Positions 1 to 8,258 of a DNA stretch of 64,000 nt are shown here, one piece after another. How positions within the stretch are numbered: the first letter of the stretch is position 1; every line of letters begins with the position of its first letter. Source of the stretch: Candidatus Eremiobacteraceae bacterium (GTDB lineage: Bacteria; Vulcanimicrobiota; Vulcanimicrobiia; Eremiobacterales; Eremiobacteraceae); the NCBI GenBank assembly GCA_035295225.1, contig DATGJI010000056.1, positions 41,216 through 105,215 of the forward strand. The letters are read 5' to 3'. The notes below the pieces were generated by a model, which saw nothing but the letters and a program-made list of their open reading frames with translations, made no database searches and was not told where the DNA came from. The position numbers and the translations under genes were made by a program.

Positions 1-401
1 CCCTCGACGACAAGGGTCGCTTGACCATTCCGGCGCGGTTTCGGGCCCGGCTCGGCGATCACTTCGTCTTGACGATAGCGCCGCCCGAACCATGTCTTGC
101 CATGTATCCGGAGTCTGCTTGGTCTGAGTTCTGCGCGAAGCTCGAGGCCGCTGCGCGCAAAGACGACCAGTATCGGAGTTTCGTGCGGCATCTCTTCGCT
201 CACACCGAGGAAGTGTCGCTCGACTCGCAAGGACGCCTGATCGTGCCCGCTCCGCTTCGCGAGTACGGAAAGGTGGAGCGCGACGTGATCCTGGTCGGCG
301 CACTGACGCGGATCGAGCTTTGGCCGGCAGAGGGCTGGAAGGCGGCGAGCAAACCGCCGGACGGCATGGCCAAATTGATGACGGAGCTTGGCCTCTACTG
401 A
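1..401 (+). CDS. mraZ: MraZ transcriptional regulator / nucleoid-binding protein, 5'-truncated by the window edge
   Basis: First gene of the dcw cluster; in other bacteria MraZ binds repeats in its own promoter and represses the operon. The reading frame is open from base 3, so the start lies outside the window. The TTG at 21 encodes an internal leucine, not a start. Two SpoVT/AbrB half-domains are visible: the first around LDDKGRLTIPARF at the left edge, the second around VSLDSQGRLIVP in the middle. The tail ends LMTELGLY and its last codons overlap the start of rsmH by 14 bases. The promoter and any MraZ-binding boxes are not in the window. The family assignment is secure; only the N-terminal residues are missing. 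Confidence 0.95.
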   Translation, partial: LDDKGRLTIPARFRARLGDHFVLTIAPPEPCLAMYPESAWSEFCAKLEAAARKDDQYRSFVRHLFAHTEEVSLDSQGRLIVPAPLREYGKVERDVILVGALTRIELWPAEGWKAASKPPDGMAKLMTELGLY

Positions 402-1323
402 TCACGCATCCGTCATGCTCGAGGAGAGCATGGCGATGCTGCTGCCGGCCGGAGAAAGCCGGCGACCGGTGTTCGTCGACGCCACGTTCGGCGGCGGCGG
501 GCACACTGAAGCGCTGCTACAGCGGTCGCGCGAGTGCCGCGTGATCGCGCTCGATGCCGATCCGGCGGCGGTAGAGCGAGCGAGAGAACTCGAGAAGAGA
601 TTTCCAGGGCGCCTGGATGCGGTGCATGCGAACTTCGGCCGGCTCGGCGATGTTCTCGACGAGCAGGCGGTACGGCAAGCGGACGGGATAATGTACGATC
701 TCGGACTCTCTTCGATGCAGCTGGCTGATGAAAGCCGCGGATTTTCTTTTGCCGGAACCGAGCCGCTCGACATGCGGCTCGATAGCGCATCGAACGGCAA
801 GACCGCCGCACAGATCGTGAACTCGATGCCCGAGCCGGAACTCGCCGATCTCATCTTCCAATACGGCGACGAACGCCATGCGCGGCGCATCGCGCGCCAC
901 ATCGTGCGGCGCCGTGAGCGTTCGCCGTTACGCACGACGTCCGATCTCGTCGCCGCCATTCTCTCGGCGCAACCGCGAGACGCGAGTCGCGAACGGCGCC
1001 GCGTGCACCCGGCGACGCGCACCTTTCAAGCGCTGCGCATCGCCGTCAACGATGAGCTCGGCAATCTCGAGCGCAGCCTCGATGCAGCCGCAACGCGCGT
1101 CCGGGCCGGCGGCCGCATCGTCGTCATCAGTTTTCATTCAGGCGAAGATCGCATCGTGAAATCGAAGTTTCGCGCATGGCACAAAGCCGGCCGCTGCGAG
1201 CTGCTGACGCGTAAACCGCTCAGCCCCGACCAAAAGGAGCTTGCCGAAAATCCGCGGTCGCGCAGTGCAAAACTGCGCGCTGCGAGCATGATCGGCGATG
1301 CGCAGGAGGCGCAGACGATATGA
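388..1323 (+). CDS. rsmH: 16S rRNA (cytosine1402-N4)-methyltransferase RsmH (MraW)
   Basis: Methylates N4 of C1402 in 16S rRNA using S-adenosylmethionine. The 311-residue length is normal for the family. The SAM-binding loop FVDATFGGGGHTEALL is near residue 30, HPATRTFQALRIAVN lies in the second half, and ISFHSGEDRIVK is near the C-terminus. The TTG at 388 is chosen because it keeps HASVMLEES, equivalent to the usual HxPVLLEE opening; an ATG at 415 would remove it. It overlaps mraZ upstream and ftsL downstream (ATGA), the usual dcw order, so translational coupling is likely. Confidence 0.95.
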   Translation: MASTDHASVMLEESMAMLLPAGESRRPVFVDATFGGGGHTEALLQRSRECRVIALDADPAAVERARELEKRFPGRLDAVHANFGRLGDVLDEQAVRQADGIMYDLGLSSMQLADESRGFSFAGTEPLDMRLDSASNGKTAAQIVNSMPEPELADLIFQYGDERHARRIARHIVRRRERSPLRTTSDLVAAILSAQPRDASRERRRVHPATRTFQALRIAVNDELGNLERSLDAAATRVRAGGRIVVISFHSGEDRIVKSKFRAWHKAGRCELLTRKPLSPDQKELAENPRSRSAKLRAASMIGDAQEAQTI

Positions 1324-1739
1324 GCATGACGGCTCGGGCATACGCGCAGCCCAAGGAATCGCCCGCAGCGCCTGCGCCGCGCCGCAGAGCACGCCGCAGT
1401 GCCAGTCGCGCCGTGCCATCGACGCTGCGCACGAGCGTGCTCGTGGGCGTGCCGCTCGCGCTGATCATCGCGTACGTGGGATTGACCGCGCAGCTCGCTG
1501 CGCAAACGTATAGATTATCCACCGATCGCGCGCAAGAAGCCAAACTCATGCTGGCCAACAACGAGCTACGCGCGCAAGTCGGCCAGCTTGAGAGCCTCGG
1601 CCGGCTCGAAGCTGCGGCGGCCAAACTGCACATGACGGTTCCGAATTCCGTCTCCGTCCTCATGATGCCGGGCGCGCCGAGACCGGAGCCGCAGAACACA
1701 GCGCTTGCCTTCGTAGCGCGTCTCTTGCACGTCAGGTGA
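1320..1739 (+). CDS. ftsL: FtsL-like cell division protein
   Basis: A 139-residue single-pass membrane protein. It has a basic, proline/alanine-rich cytoplasmic tail (residues 1-40), one hydrophobic segment (about 42-62), and then a heptad-like coiled-coil stretch through the AQEAKLMLANNELRAQVGQLESLGRLEAAA region. FtsL sequences are poorly conserved, so the call rests on topology, size and position between rsmH and ftsI. The family forms a complex with FtsB and FtsQ that activates FtsWI. No FtsB or FtsQ gene is present in this window. The start overlaps the rsmH stop (ATGA) and the end overlaps the ftsI start. Confidence 0.85.
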   Translation: MSMTARAYAQPKESPAAPAPRRRARRSASRAVPSTLRTSVLVGVPLALIIAYVGLTAQLAAQTYRLSTDRAQEAKLMLANNELRAQVGQLESLGRLEAAAAKLHMTVPNSVSVLMMPGAPRPEPQNTALAFVARLLHVR

Positions 1740-3532
1740 AGGAAAAGGAACGCCGCCGTCTCCGCACGCGCGCGAGCGTTCTATTCTGGCTCATCCTCCT
1801 CGTGGCCGGGCTGCTCGGCGCGCGGCTGTACAAAGTGCAGATCAACGAGAGCGCGGCGCTCGCGGCAGATGCCGGCGATCAGCAACGGTCCACCTTCCCG
1901 ATCAGCGGACGGCGCGGCGATGTCGTCGATCGCTTCGGCGTCGCGTTTGCCACGAGTCTGCCGGCGAGCGCGATCTACGCGCAGCCGGCCCAAGTCAAGA
2001 ACGCCGATCACGCGGCCAGGCTGCTCGCCCCGCTGCTCGGCTATTCCGTGACCGATATTGAGTCGGTGCTGCACGAGAACGCTTCTTATATCTACATCGC
2101 GCGCAACGTGCCGCAGTCCGTTGCCGATCGCGTAGACCGGTTAGGATTGGCGGGCATCGGGCGGTCCGACGAAGCGCTTGGATTGCGCGTCGAACCGCAA
2201 GGCCGCGTGGGAAGCACGCTCGTCGGCTTTACCGGCGTGGACAGCCAAGGTCTCGCGGGTGTCGAAGTCGCGTTCAACGACGTGCTCGAAGGCAAAGCCG
2301 GCCAAGTCATGGAGGCGACCGACAACAACGGCCGGCCGATCCCGTTCGGTGCGCGCGTCGTCCAGCCGGCGGTCGTCGGCGATACGGTCGTTTTGACGAT
2401 CGATCGTATGCTCGAGTACGAAGCCGAGGAGATCTTGCGCGCGACAGCCGAGCGCTATCACGCCGCCGACGGGTCAGCGATCATCATGCGCGCGCAGACC
2501 GGTGAGATTCTCGCGCTCGCCAACTATCCGAACTTCGATCCCAACCGTTTTGCGAATTCGCCGCCGTCCACGTGGCGCGACCGAGCGATCACCGATCCGT
2601 TCGAACCGGGCTCGACCTTCAAAGCCATCACTGCCGCCGCGGCGCTCGACAGCGGCAAGATGACGGTGGATGACACGTTCCCCGCGCGCGACGAGATCGA
2701 AGTCGGCAATCGGATCATCCACAACGCCGACGACGGCATGATGGCGTCGGGCCACCGCTACGAGACGATCGACGACATCGTGACGTTCTCGCATAACGTC
2801 GGCGCCGCGCAGATCGCGATGCGCGTCGGTCCGCAGACGATGTATTCGTACATCAAGAAGTTCGGGTTGGACGATCCGACGGGCGTCGATCTCCCCGGCG
2901 AAAGCGGCGGCATTCTCGGGTCGCCGGAAGACTGGTATGGCTCGCGGCTCGCAACGATCGGCTTCGGACAAGGCGTCTCGGTGACGGCGCTACAGATGGC
3001 GACGGCGTATGCCGCGATCGCAAACGGCGGCGTGCTGATGAAGCCGCTCATCGTGCATGCGATCGTCGGACCCGATGGCCGGATCGTGAAGTCGTTCAGC
3101 CCGCAGGTAGTCCGGCGCGTGATCAAGCCAGAGACATCGGCTGCGCTGATGACGATCTTGCGCGACGTGGTACGGCGCGGCACCGCCACCGCCGCGAAGA
3201 TGCCCGGCTACGAACTTGCCGGCAAGACCGGTACTGCCCAGATGGTGATCGACGGTTCGTACGTTCCCGGCGCCTACACCGCGTCGTTCGCCGGCATCAT
3301 TCCGGCCGACAAACCGGAATACGTCATCTTTGTGAAACTCGATCGGCCGCAGGGCGAATACTATGGAAGCATCGTGGCGCTTCCCGCGTTCCGCGACCTT
3401 GCTGGGCGCGTGTTCTGGCGCGAGAGCGTCGTGCCGCGCGGCGACCTCGGCACCATCACGGATCCCGAACGCGCGGGCGGTCAGGCGGTCGGCGAACCCG
3501 GCCTGCTAGGGAACAACGGAAGGCAGCAGTAA
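1736..3532 (+). CDS. ftsI: Class B penicillin-binding protein, septal transpeptidase FtsI/PBP3
   Basis: D,D-transpeptidase that crosslinks septal peptidoglycan together with FtsW. It has an N-terminal membrane anchor (residues about 14-32), a PBP dimer domain, then the transpeptidase domain. The catalytic motifs are in order: STFK near 291, SHN near 351 and KTGTAQ near 496. No PASTA repeats follow; the tail is a short glycine-rich extension. The start is a GTG overlapping the ftsL stop. The 598-residue length is usual. The position directly after ftsL distinguishes it from the elongation-specific PBP2. Confidence 0.94.
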   Translation: MKEKERRRLRTRASVLFWLILLVAGLLGARLYKVQINESAALAADAGDQQRSTFPISGRRGDVVDRFGVAFATSLPASAIYAQPAQVKNADHAARLLAPLLGYSVTDIESVLHENASYIYIARNVPQSVADRVDRLGLAGIGRSDEALGLRVEPQGRVGSTLVGFTGVDSQGLAGVEVAFNDVLEGKAGQVMEATDNNGRPIPFGARVVQPAVVGDTVVLTIDRMLEYEAEEILRATAERYHAADGSAIIMRAQTGEILALANYPNFDPNRFANSPPSTWRDRAITDPFEPGSTFKAITAAAALDSGKMTVDDTFPARDEIEVGNRIIHNADDGMMASGHRYETIDDIVTFSHNVGAAQIAMRVGPQTMYSYIKKFGLDDPTGVDLPGESGGILGSPEDWYGSRLATIGFGQGVSVTALQMATAYAAIANGGVLMKPLIVHAIVGPDGRIVKSFSPQVVRRVIKPETSAALMTILRDVVRRGTATAAKMPGYELAGKTGTAQMVIDGSYVPGAYTASFAGIIPADKPEYVIFVKLDRPQGEYYGSIVALPAFRDLAGRVFWRESVVPRGDLGTITDPERAGGQAVGEPGLLGNNGRQQ

Positions 3533-5068
3533 ATGGCTCCGGTGATGCCGGTGCCGTTGCGGCAACTGCTTTCCGGAGTGGACGGCGTCCGGATCCGCGG
3601 CAAAGCCGAGATTCCCATCTCTTCGATCTCCGTCGATTCCCGGCGCATCGAACCCGGCGCGCTCTTTGTCTGCTTGCAAGGCGCGCACTCCGACGGGCAT
3701 GCGCACGCCGCGCAAGCTGTCGCCGCCGGCGCGAGCGCCGTCCTCGCGATGACTGAAGGGCCCAACAGCCCAGAAGGGGCCGACGCTAGTCGGCCCACCA
3801 TTGCGATCGCTTCGGACATCCCGATCGCGTTCGTTCCGGACACACTCGCCGCGCTCTCCTCGGTAGCGGCCGAATTGTACGGTCACCCTTCGGACGACCT
3901 CACCGTCATCGGCGTCACCGGCACAAACGGTAAGACGACGACCACGCGTTTTCTCGAAGCGATCATGGCCGCGGCGGGCACTCCGTTCGGTCTCATCGGC
4001 ACGCTCGGCGCGCGCCTGATGGGCGCGTTTGAGACCTCACTGGCCAACACGACGCCGTACGCGCACGAGTTACAGCGCTTGCTCGCTGCGTTTCGCGACT
4101 CCGGCGCGCGCGGCGCGATCATGGAAGTGTCGAGCCATGCGCTCGTGCAGCATCGCGTGGACGATGTCGATTTCGATGTCGCCGTGCTGACCAACATCAC
4201 GCAAGATCATCTCGATTTCCACAAGACTTTTGATGCGTATAGAGCGGCAAAAGCGCGTCTCTTCGAGGGCGTGACTCGAGGCGGTCGAAAAAGCCCCGGT
4301 GTGCGCGTCATCAACCTCGATGATCCCGAAGGCCGTCGGCTCGCGATGACCAGCGGCCGCACCTTGACCTACGCCGTGGAAAACACCGATGCGGTGCTAA
4401 CCGCGACGGACATCGCGATCGAGCGCGACGGCTCGACGTTTTCCGTTCCCTCTCTGCGGCCGGCCCCGTTTTCTGTTCGTCTGCCCGGCCCGTTCAATGT
4501 CGCCAATGCGCTGGCGGCAATCGCCACCGCCTGCGCTTTGGATGTCGACGTCGAGGCCATCGCCGACGGCATCGAAAGCGTGACCGACGTGCCGGGGCGC
4601 ATGTCGCGCGTCGACGCCCGCGAGCTCGGCGTCTACGTGGACTACGCCCACACGCCGGACGCGCTGCGCAACGTGCTGACCGCGGCGCGGGCGCTTACGA
4701 ATGGGCAACTCATCTGCGTCTTCGGCTGCGGCGGCGATCGCGACGCTGCGAAGCGGCCGCTCATGGGTGCGATCGCTCGCGAGCTGTCGGATCGCGTCAT
4801 CGTGACCGACGACAATCCGCGCAGCGAAGACCCATCTTTGATTCGAGAAGCGATCGTCGCCGGCATGCGCGACATCCGCGGCGGAGAGTTCGAGGTGATT
4901 GCCGATCGGGCCGCGGCGATCGATCGCGCGATCGAGTCGGCGCGCGATGGCGATGCGGTCATCATCGCGGGCAAGGGCCACGAACCTTACCAACTGATCG
5001 GCGACCTCGTGCTGCCCTTCTCCGATGCCTCGGTCGCGCGCGAAGCGCTTGAGAGGCGCGGCCGGTGA
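3533..5068 (+). CDS. murE: UDP-MurNAc-L-Ala-D-Glu--meso-diaminopimelate ligase MurE
   Basis: Adds the third residue of the peptidoglycan stem peptide in the cytoplasm. The ATP-binding P-loop GTNGKTTTT is near residue 130, the Mur ligase centre follows (VSSHALVQHRVDD), and DNPRSEDP near 426 is the motif that selects meso-diaminopimelate over lysine. The N-terminal domain carries an insertion around residues 75-90 (reading PEGADASRPT), encoded by a copy of the dispersed palindromic repeat. This sits in the UDP-binding domain, outside the catalytic core. The frame stays open and all core motifs are intact, so the enzyme is probably functional. The start ATG is 1 base after the ftsI stop; the end overlaps murF. 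Confidence 0.95.
   Translation: MAPVMPVPLRQLLSGVDGVRIRGKAEIPISSISVDSRRIEPGALFVCLQGAHSDGHAHAAQAVAAGASAVLAMTEGPNSPEGADASRPTIAIASDIPIAFVPDTLAALSSVAAELYGHPSDDLTVIGVTGTNGKTTTTRFLEAIMAAAGTPFGLIGTLGARLMGAFETSLANTTPYAHELQRLLAAFRDSGARGAIMEVSSHALVQHRVDDVDFDVAVLTNITQDHLDFHKTFDAYRAAKARLFEGVTRGGRKSPGVRVINLDDPEGRRLAMTSGRTLTYAVENTDAVLTATDIAIERDGSTFSVPSLRPAPFSVRLPGPFNVANALAAIATACALDVDVEAIADGIESVTDVPGRMSRVDARELGVYVDYAHTPDALRNVLTAARALTNGQLICVFGCGGDRDAAKRPLMGAIARELSDRVIVTDDNPRSEDPSLIREAIVAGMRDIRGGEFEVIADRAAAIDRAIESARDGDAVIIAGKGHEPYQLIGDLVLPFSDASVAREALERRGR
3773..3796 (+). repeat. Dispersed palindromic repeat (REP-like), copy A, inside murE
   Basis: GGGCCGAC and GTCGGCCC arms around GCTA (3777-3796), preceded by GAAG on the left side only. 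In the murE frame it reads EGADASRP (residues 81-88). It belongs to the same family as copies at 14383, 19544, 19583, 34894, 34926, 36413, 40412, 41884, 56929, 60361 and 60400. Confidence 0.9.
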
Positions 5069-6462
5069 GCATGCTCTCGTTCGCGGATTTCGCCAAAGCC
5101 GCGCGTTCGACGTGGCGCGGACCAGCGATCGATCTCAACGCGCCGTTTCGTCCGAGCACCGATTCACGCACGCTCGCGCTCGGTGAAGTTTTTGTCGCGC
5201 TTCGCGGTCCATCGTTTGACGGCAACGCATTTGCAAAGGCGGCGTTGGCGCGCGGCTGCCGCGCGCTGGTCCTCGACGATGCGGCCGCGGTGCCCAACCC
5301 GAGCCCGGTTCCCTACATGGTCGTCAAGGATGCCAAGAGAGCGTATCTCGCCGGTGCAGCCGCCGCGCGCCGCGCTTCCGATGCAGAAGTCATCGGGATT
5401 ACGGGCAGCAATGGGAAGACGACGACGAAGGAAATGGCCTCGCAGTTACTCGCGCCGCACTTCCGCACGCTTGCGACGCCGCAGAACGAGAACAACGAGC
5501 TCGGTGTGGCTAAGATTTGTTATCTGCTCGGCGACGATGTGGATGTCGCGGTCGTCGAGATGGGCGCGCGGCATCCCGGCGAGATCGCGCAACTCGTTGA
5601 CATCGCAGCGCCCGATATCGGCATACTGACCAACATCGGCGAGGCGCACCTCGAATATTTCAAGGACCGCGAAGAACTCGCGCGCACGAAGTTCGCGCTC
5701 TTCCGCGACGCTCTTCCCGTCTGCAATGCCGACGACGAGTGGTCGCGGAAACTCGCCGCGGAGTATGGTCTCGAGATCGAAGCGCTTTGGATTCGTATCG
5801 CCGGCGATCATGAAGCGCCCGGTGATACGCTTGAGGCTGACCATCCGAAAAACGGGCTCGTCGATGTGACATACTTGTCGCACCACGCGGCGTCGGCAGA
5901 ATGGCATCTCGCCGGTGAGCATCACTTGCGCGATGCACTTCTCGCCGCCGGCGCAGCGATTGGGTACGGCGTACCGTTCGAAGACGCAATCGCGGGCTTT
6001 GGCGCGTTGCATCTCCCAGAGGGCCGCTTCGAACAGCACGTGTTGCCGTCGGGTGCGACGTGCGTCTACGATGCCTACAACGCGAATCCGACATCGGTTG
6101 CCCAGGCGCTTCGGGCGTTCGCCGACGTTCCGGCGCGCCGGCGCTACGCCGTGCTCGGCAGCATGGCAGAACTCGGTCCAGAAGTGGAAGCAATGCATCG
6201 CGCGACCGGCGCGGCTGCGGCACGCGCCTCACTAGATGCCTTGTACTGCGGTGGCCCCTATGCGCGCGCATTGATCGAGGGTGCGCAGACGGCGGGCATG
6301 CCCGCCGCGTCTGTTCATTCCTTTGAGTCGAATGCGGAGATCGCCGACCTGCTCGCGAACACGCTCCGATCAGGTGACGCTGTGCTGCTCAAGGGTTCGC
6401 GCGTGCAACGCATGGAGGAAATACTGCAGGCGCTCTTGGCCGGCGAGAAGCGCGCGTCATGA
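5065..6462 (+). CDS. murF: UDP-MurNAc-tripeptide--D-alanyl-D-alanine ligase MurF
   Basis: Adds D-Ala-D-Ala to the UDP-MurNAc tripeptide, completing the cytoplasmic stem peptide. The GTG start overlaps the murE stop by 4 bases. The P-loop GITGSNGKTTTKEM is near residue 112, the typical MurF stretch TPQNENNELGV follows, and VYDAYNANPTSV is the C-terminal domain signature. The 465-residue length is normal. The substrate is supplied by Ddl, encoded about 9 kb downstream in the same cluster. The end overlaps the CofE-like gene by 4 bases, so that gene is translated from the same message. Confidence 0.95.
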   Translation: MSMLSFADFAKAARSTWRGPAIDLNAPFRPSTDSRTLALGEVFVALRGPSFDGNAFAKAALARGCRALVLDDAAAVPNPSPVPYMVVKDAKRAYLAGAAAARRASDAEVIGITGSNGKTTTKEMASQLLAPHFRTLATPQNENNELGVAKICYLLGDDVDVAVVEMGARHPGEIAQLVDIAAPDIGILTNIGEAHLEYFKDREELARTKFALFRDALPVCNADDEWSRKLAAEYGLEIEALWIRIAGDHEAPGDTLEADHPKNGLVDVTYLSHHAASAEWHLAGEHHLRDALLAAGAAIGYGVPFEDAIAGFGALHLPEGRFEQHVLPSGATCVYDAYNANPTSVAQALRAFADVPARRRYAVLGSMAELGPEVEAMHRATGAAAARASLDALYCGGPYARALIEGAQTAGMPAASVHSFESNAEIADLLANTLRSGDAVLLKGSRVQRMEEILQALLAGEKRAS

Positions 6463-7169
6463 ACCGGCGCACATTCATCGTCTCACCGCCCGGGCTGCCG
6501 CCGCGCATCGTCGCCATCCCGGTTCGGACGCCGCTCGTACGCAAGGGCGACGATCTGCCGGCGCTCGTCGCGCTATGCGTTCGCGGCATCGCGTCGAGCG
6601 ATGATGTCGTCTGCGTCTCCGAGACTGCTGTGGCTATCGCACAAGGAAGATCCGTCGCCGCAGAGTTTGTGCGCCCGACGCTGCTTGCGCGGCTGCTCGC
6701 GGAACGCGCGGGGCCCTATGCCACGGTGAATCAGCCGGAATCGATGCAACTCGTGATGGACAACGTGGGCGCGTGGAAAGTGTTGTATGCGTCCGCCGCG
6801 TCGGCCGCCGGCAAGCTTATCGGGCGCCACGGAGATTTCTATCGCATCCTCGGATCAGCGGTGGCCGAGATCGATGGTTACACCGGCACGATGCCGCCCT
6901 ACGAGCGGCACATCGTGTTCGGTCCCGAGCGGCCTGGCGAAGCGGCCGTCGCGATCGCGAACGCGTGCAGCGCGCACGTCGTCATCGTGGACGTCAACGA
7001 TCTCGCGAGAGTGAATATCCTCGGCGCAAGCGCCGGCGTTAACTCTGACGCGGTCACCGCATGTCTGCGCGAAAATCCGCATGGCAACAGCGATCAACAA
7101 ACGCCGATCGTCGTGCTCAAGTACCGACCGCAACCTGCGTCGGCGCCGCGGTCACCGCTGCTCTCGTGA
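6459..7169 (+). CDS. CofE-like (coenzyme F420-0:L-glutamate ligase family) protein inside the dcw operon
   Basis: A 236-residue protein with the architecture of the F420-0 glutamyl-ligase superfamily. The N-terminal IPVRTPLVRKGDDL is followed by a VVCVSETAVAIAQGR segment, NQPESMQLVMDNVG, GDFYRILGSAVAEIDGY, and VIVDVNDLARVNILGAS, which resembles the metal/nucleotide-binding part of CofE. The end has the family-like ENPHGNSDQQTPIVVL. True CofE adds glutamate to the F420 side chain, but there are no other F420 genes nearby. The gene is wedged between murF and mraY with overlaps at both ends. A gamma-glutamyl or amide-ligase role on a cell-wall precursor is therefore a plausible inference; the substrate is unknown. 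Confidence 0.75.
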   Translation: MNRRTFIVSPPGLPPRIVAIPVRTPLVRKGDDLPALVALCVRGIASSDDVVCVSETAVAIAQGRSVAAEFVRPTLLARLLAERAGPYATVNQPESMQLVMDNVGAWKVLYASAASAAGKLIGRHGDFYRILGSAVAEIDGYTGTMPPYERHIVFGPERPGEAAVAIANACSAHVVIVDVNDLARVNILGASAGVNSDAVTACLRENPHGNSDQQTPIVVLKYRPQPASAPRSPLLS

Positions 7170-8233
7170 TGCAGAGCAATAACGTCCACCTCGCGTTCGC
7201 TAGAGTCATACAAGGCAGCACGCACCCATTGTGGGTCATAGCAGCAAGCGCGCACCCGTCGTGGGTTTATGAAGCGTTCCTCGGCGGCATACTCATCGCG
7301 GTTATCTTCATTCCAATCCTCATCGCCTGGCAGCGCGGGCGTGCGCTGGGCCAGATGATCTACGAAGACGGCCCGAAATCGCACGTTACGAAACAGGGTA
7401 CTCCCACGATGGGTGGTCTCGTGTTCCTTATCGCCGCCGCCGCCGCGCTGCTCCTCGCGTTGTTCAAACACGATCCTGACGAGGTCGCGCTCAGCTTACT
7501 AGCGATCGGCGCCGGCTGTATCGGAGCCGTCGACGACCTGCTCATCATTATCAAGAAACGACCGCTTGGACTCAAGGCGCGCTGGAAGTTTCTCTTGCTT
7601 GCAATCGTCGGCGCGATCTTCGCCTGGCATTATTCGTACGGGCAAGGTAACGATCCACTCCGTTTTGTGGGCATGGGCCCTTGGTGGGCCGAAGCGCAGC
7701 ATTTTTTTGGCCTGCACTTTTCGATGCCACCCGCGCTTTTTTTCATCCTGGCGACACTCGCCGTCGTCGGCGCGGCAAACGCCGTCAACCTCGCCGACGG
7801 CTTGGATGGGCTGGCGGCAGGGGCGGCGCTGCCGGTGCTCTTCGCCCTCATCGTGGCCGACCTATTGAACGCACCGATGGCTGCGGTGGCCGGCGCATGC
7901 ATCGGATTTCTGTGGTTCAATCGCTATCCGGCCAGAATATTCATGGGAGACACCGGGTCGCTCTTGCTTGGCGCGCTCATCGCCGGCGCCGCGATCCAGA
8001 GCGGCTGGCTGCTTGTGTTGCCCTTGCTCGGCATCGTGTTCGTCGTCGAAGCACTTTCAGTGATCGCGCAGGTGGTGTCGTTTAAGCTCACGGGTAAACG
8101 CATTTTCAAGATGAGCCCGTTGCATCACCATTTCGAATTGTCAGGCTGGCCGGAGAAGCGCGTGACGCGAACGTTCGTCGCGATCTCTTGGCTTGCGATG
8201 CTCGCCGTCGGCGCGGCTATGGCGCTCACCTGA
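7169..8233 (+). CDS. mraY: Phospho-N-acetylmuramoyl-pentapeptide-transferase MraY
   Basis: Integral membrane enzyme transferring phospho-MurNAc-pentapeptide to undecaprenyl phosphate (lipid I synthesis). Diagnostic motifs: DGPKSHVTKQGTPTMGG on the first cytoplasmic loop, NLADGLDGLAAG with catalytic aspartates, FMGDTGSLLLG, and KMSPLHHHFELSGWPE. About ten hydrophobic segments are present. The frame is open upstream to 7061, but ATG 7169 overlaps the stop of the preceding gene (TGATG) and gives a 354-residue protein of normal family length, so it is preferred. Confidence 0.95.
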   Translation: MQSNNVHLAFARVIQGSTHPLWVIAASAHPSWVYEAFLGGILIAVIFIPILIAWQRGRALGQMIYEDGPKSHVTKQGTPTMGGLVFLIAAAAALLLALFKHDPDEVALSLLAIGAGCIGAVDDLLIIIKKRPLGLKARWKFLLLAIVGAIFAWHYSYGQGNDPLRFVGMGPWWAEAQHFFGLHFSMPPALFFILATLAVVGAANAVNLADGLDGLAAGAALPVLFALIVADLLNAPMAAVAGACIGFLWFNRYPARIFMGDTGSLLLGALIAGAAIQSGWLLVLPLLGIVFVVEALSVIAQVVSFKLTGKRIFKMSPLHHHFELSGWPEKRVTRTFVAISWLAMLAVGAAMALT

Positions 8234-8258
8234 TGCGGCGCGAGGCAACAGAGCGTCG

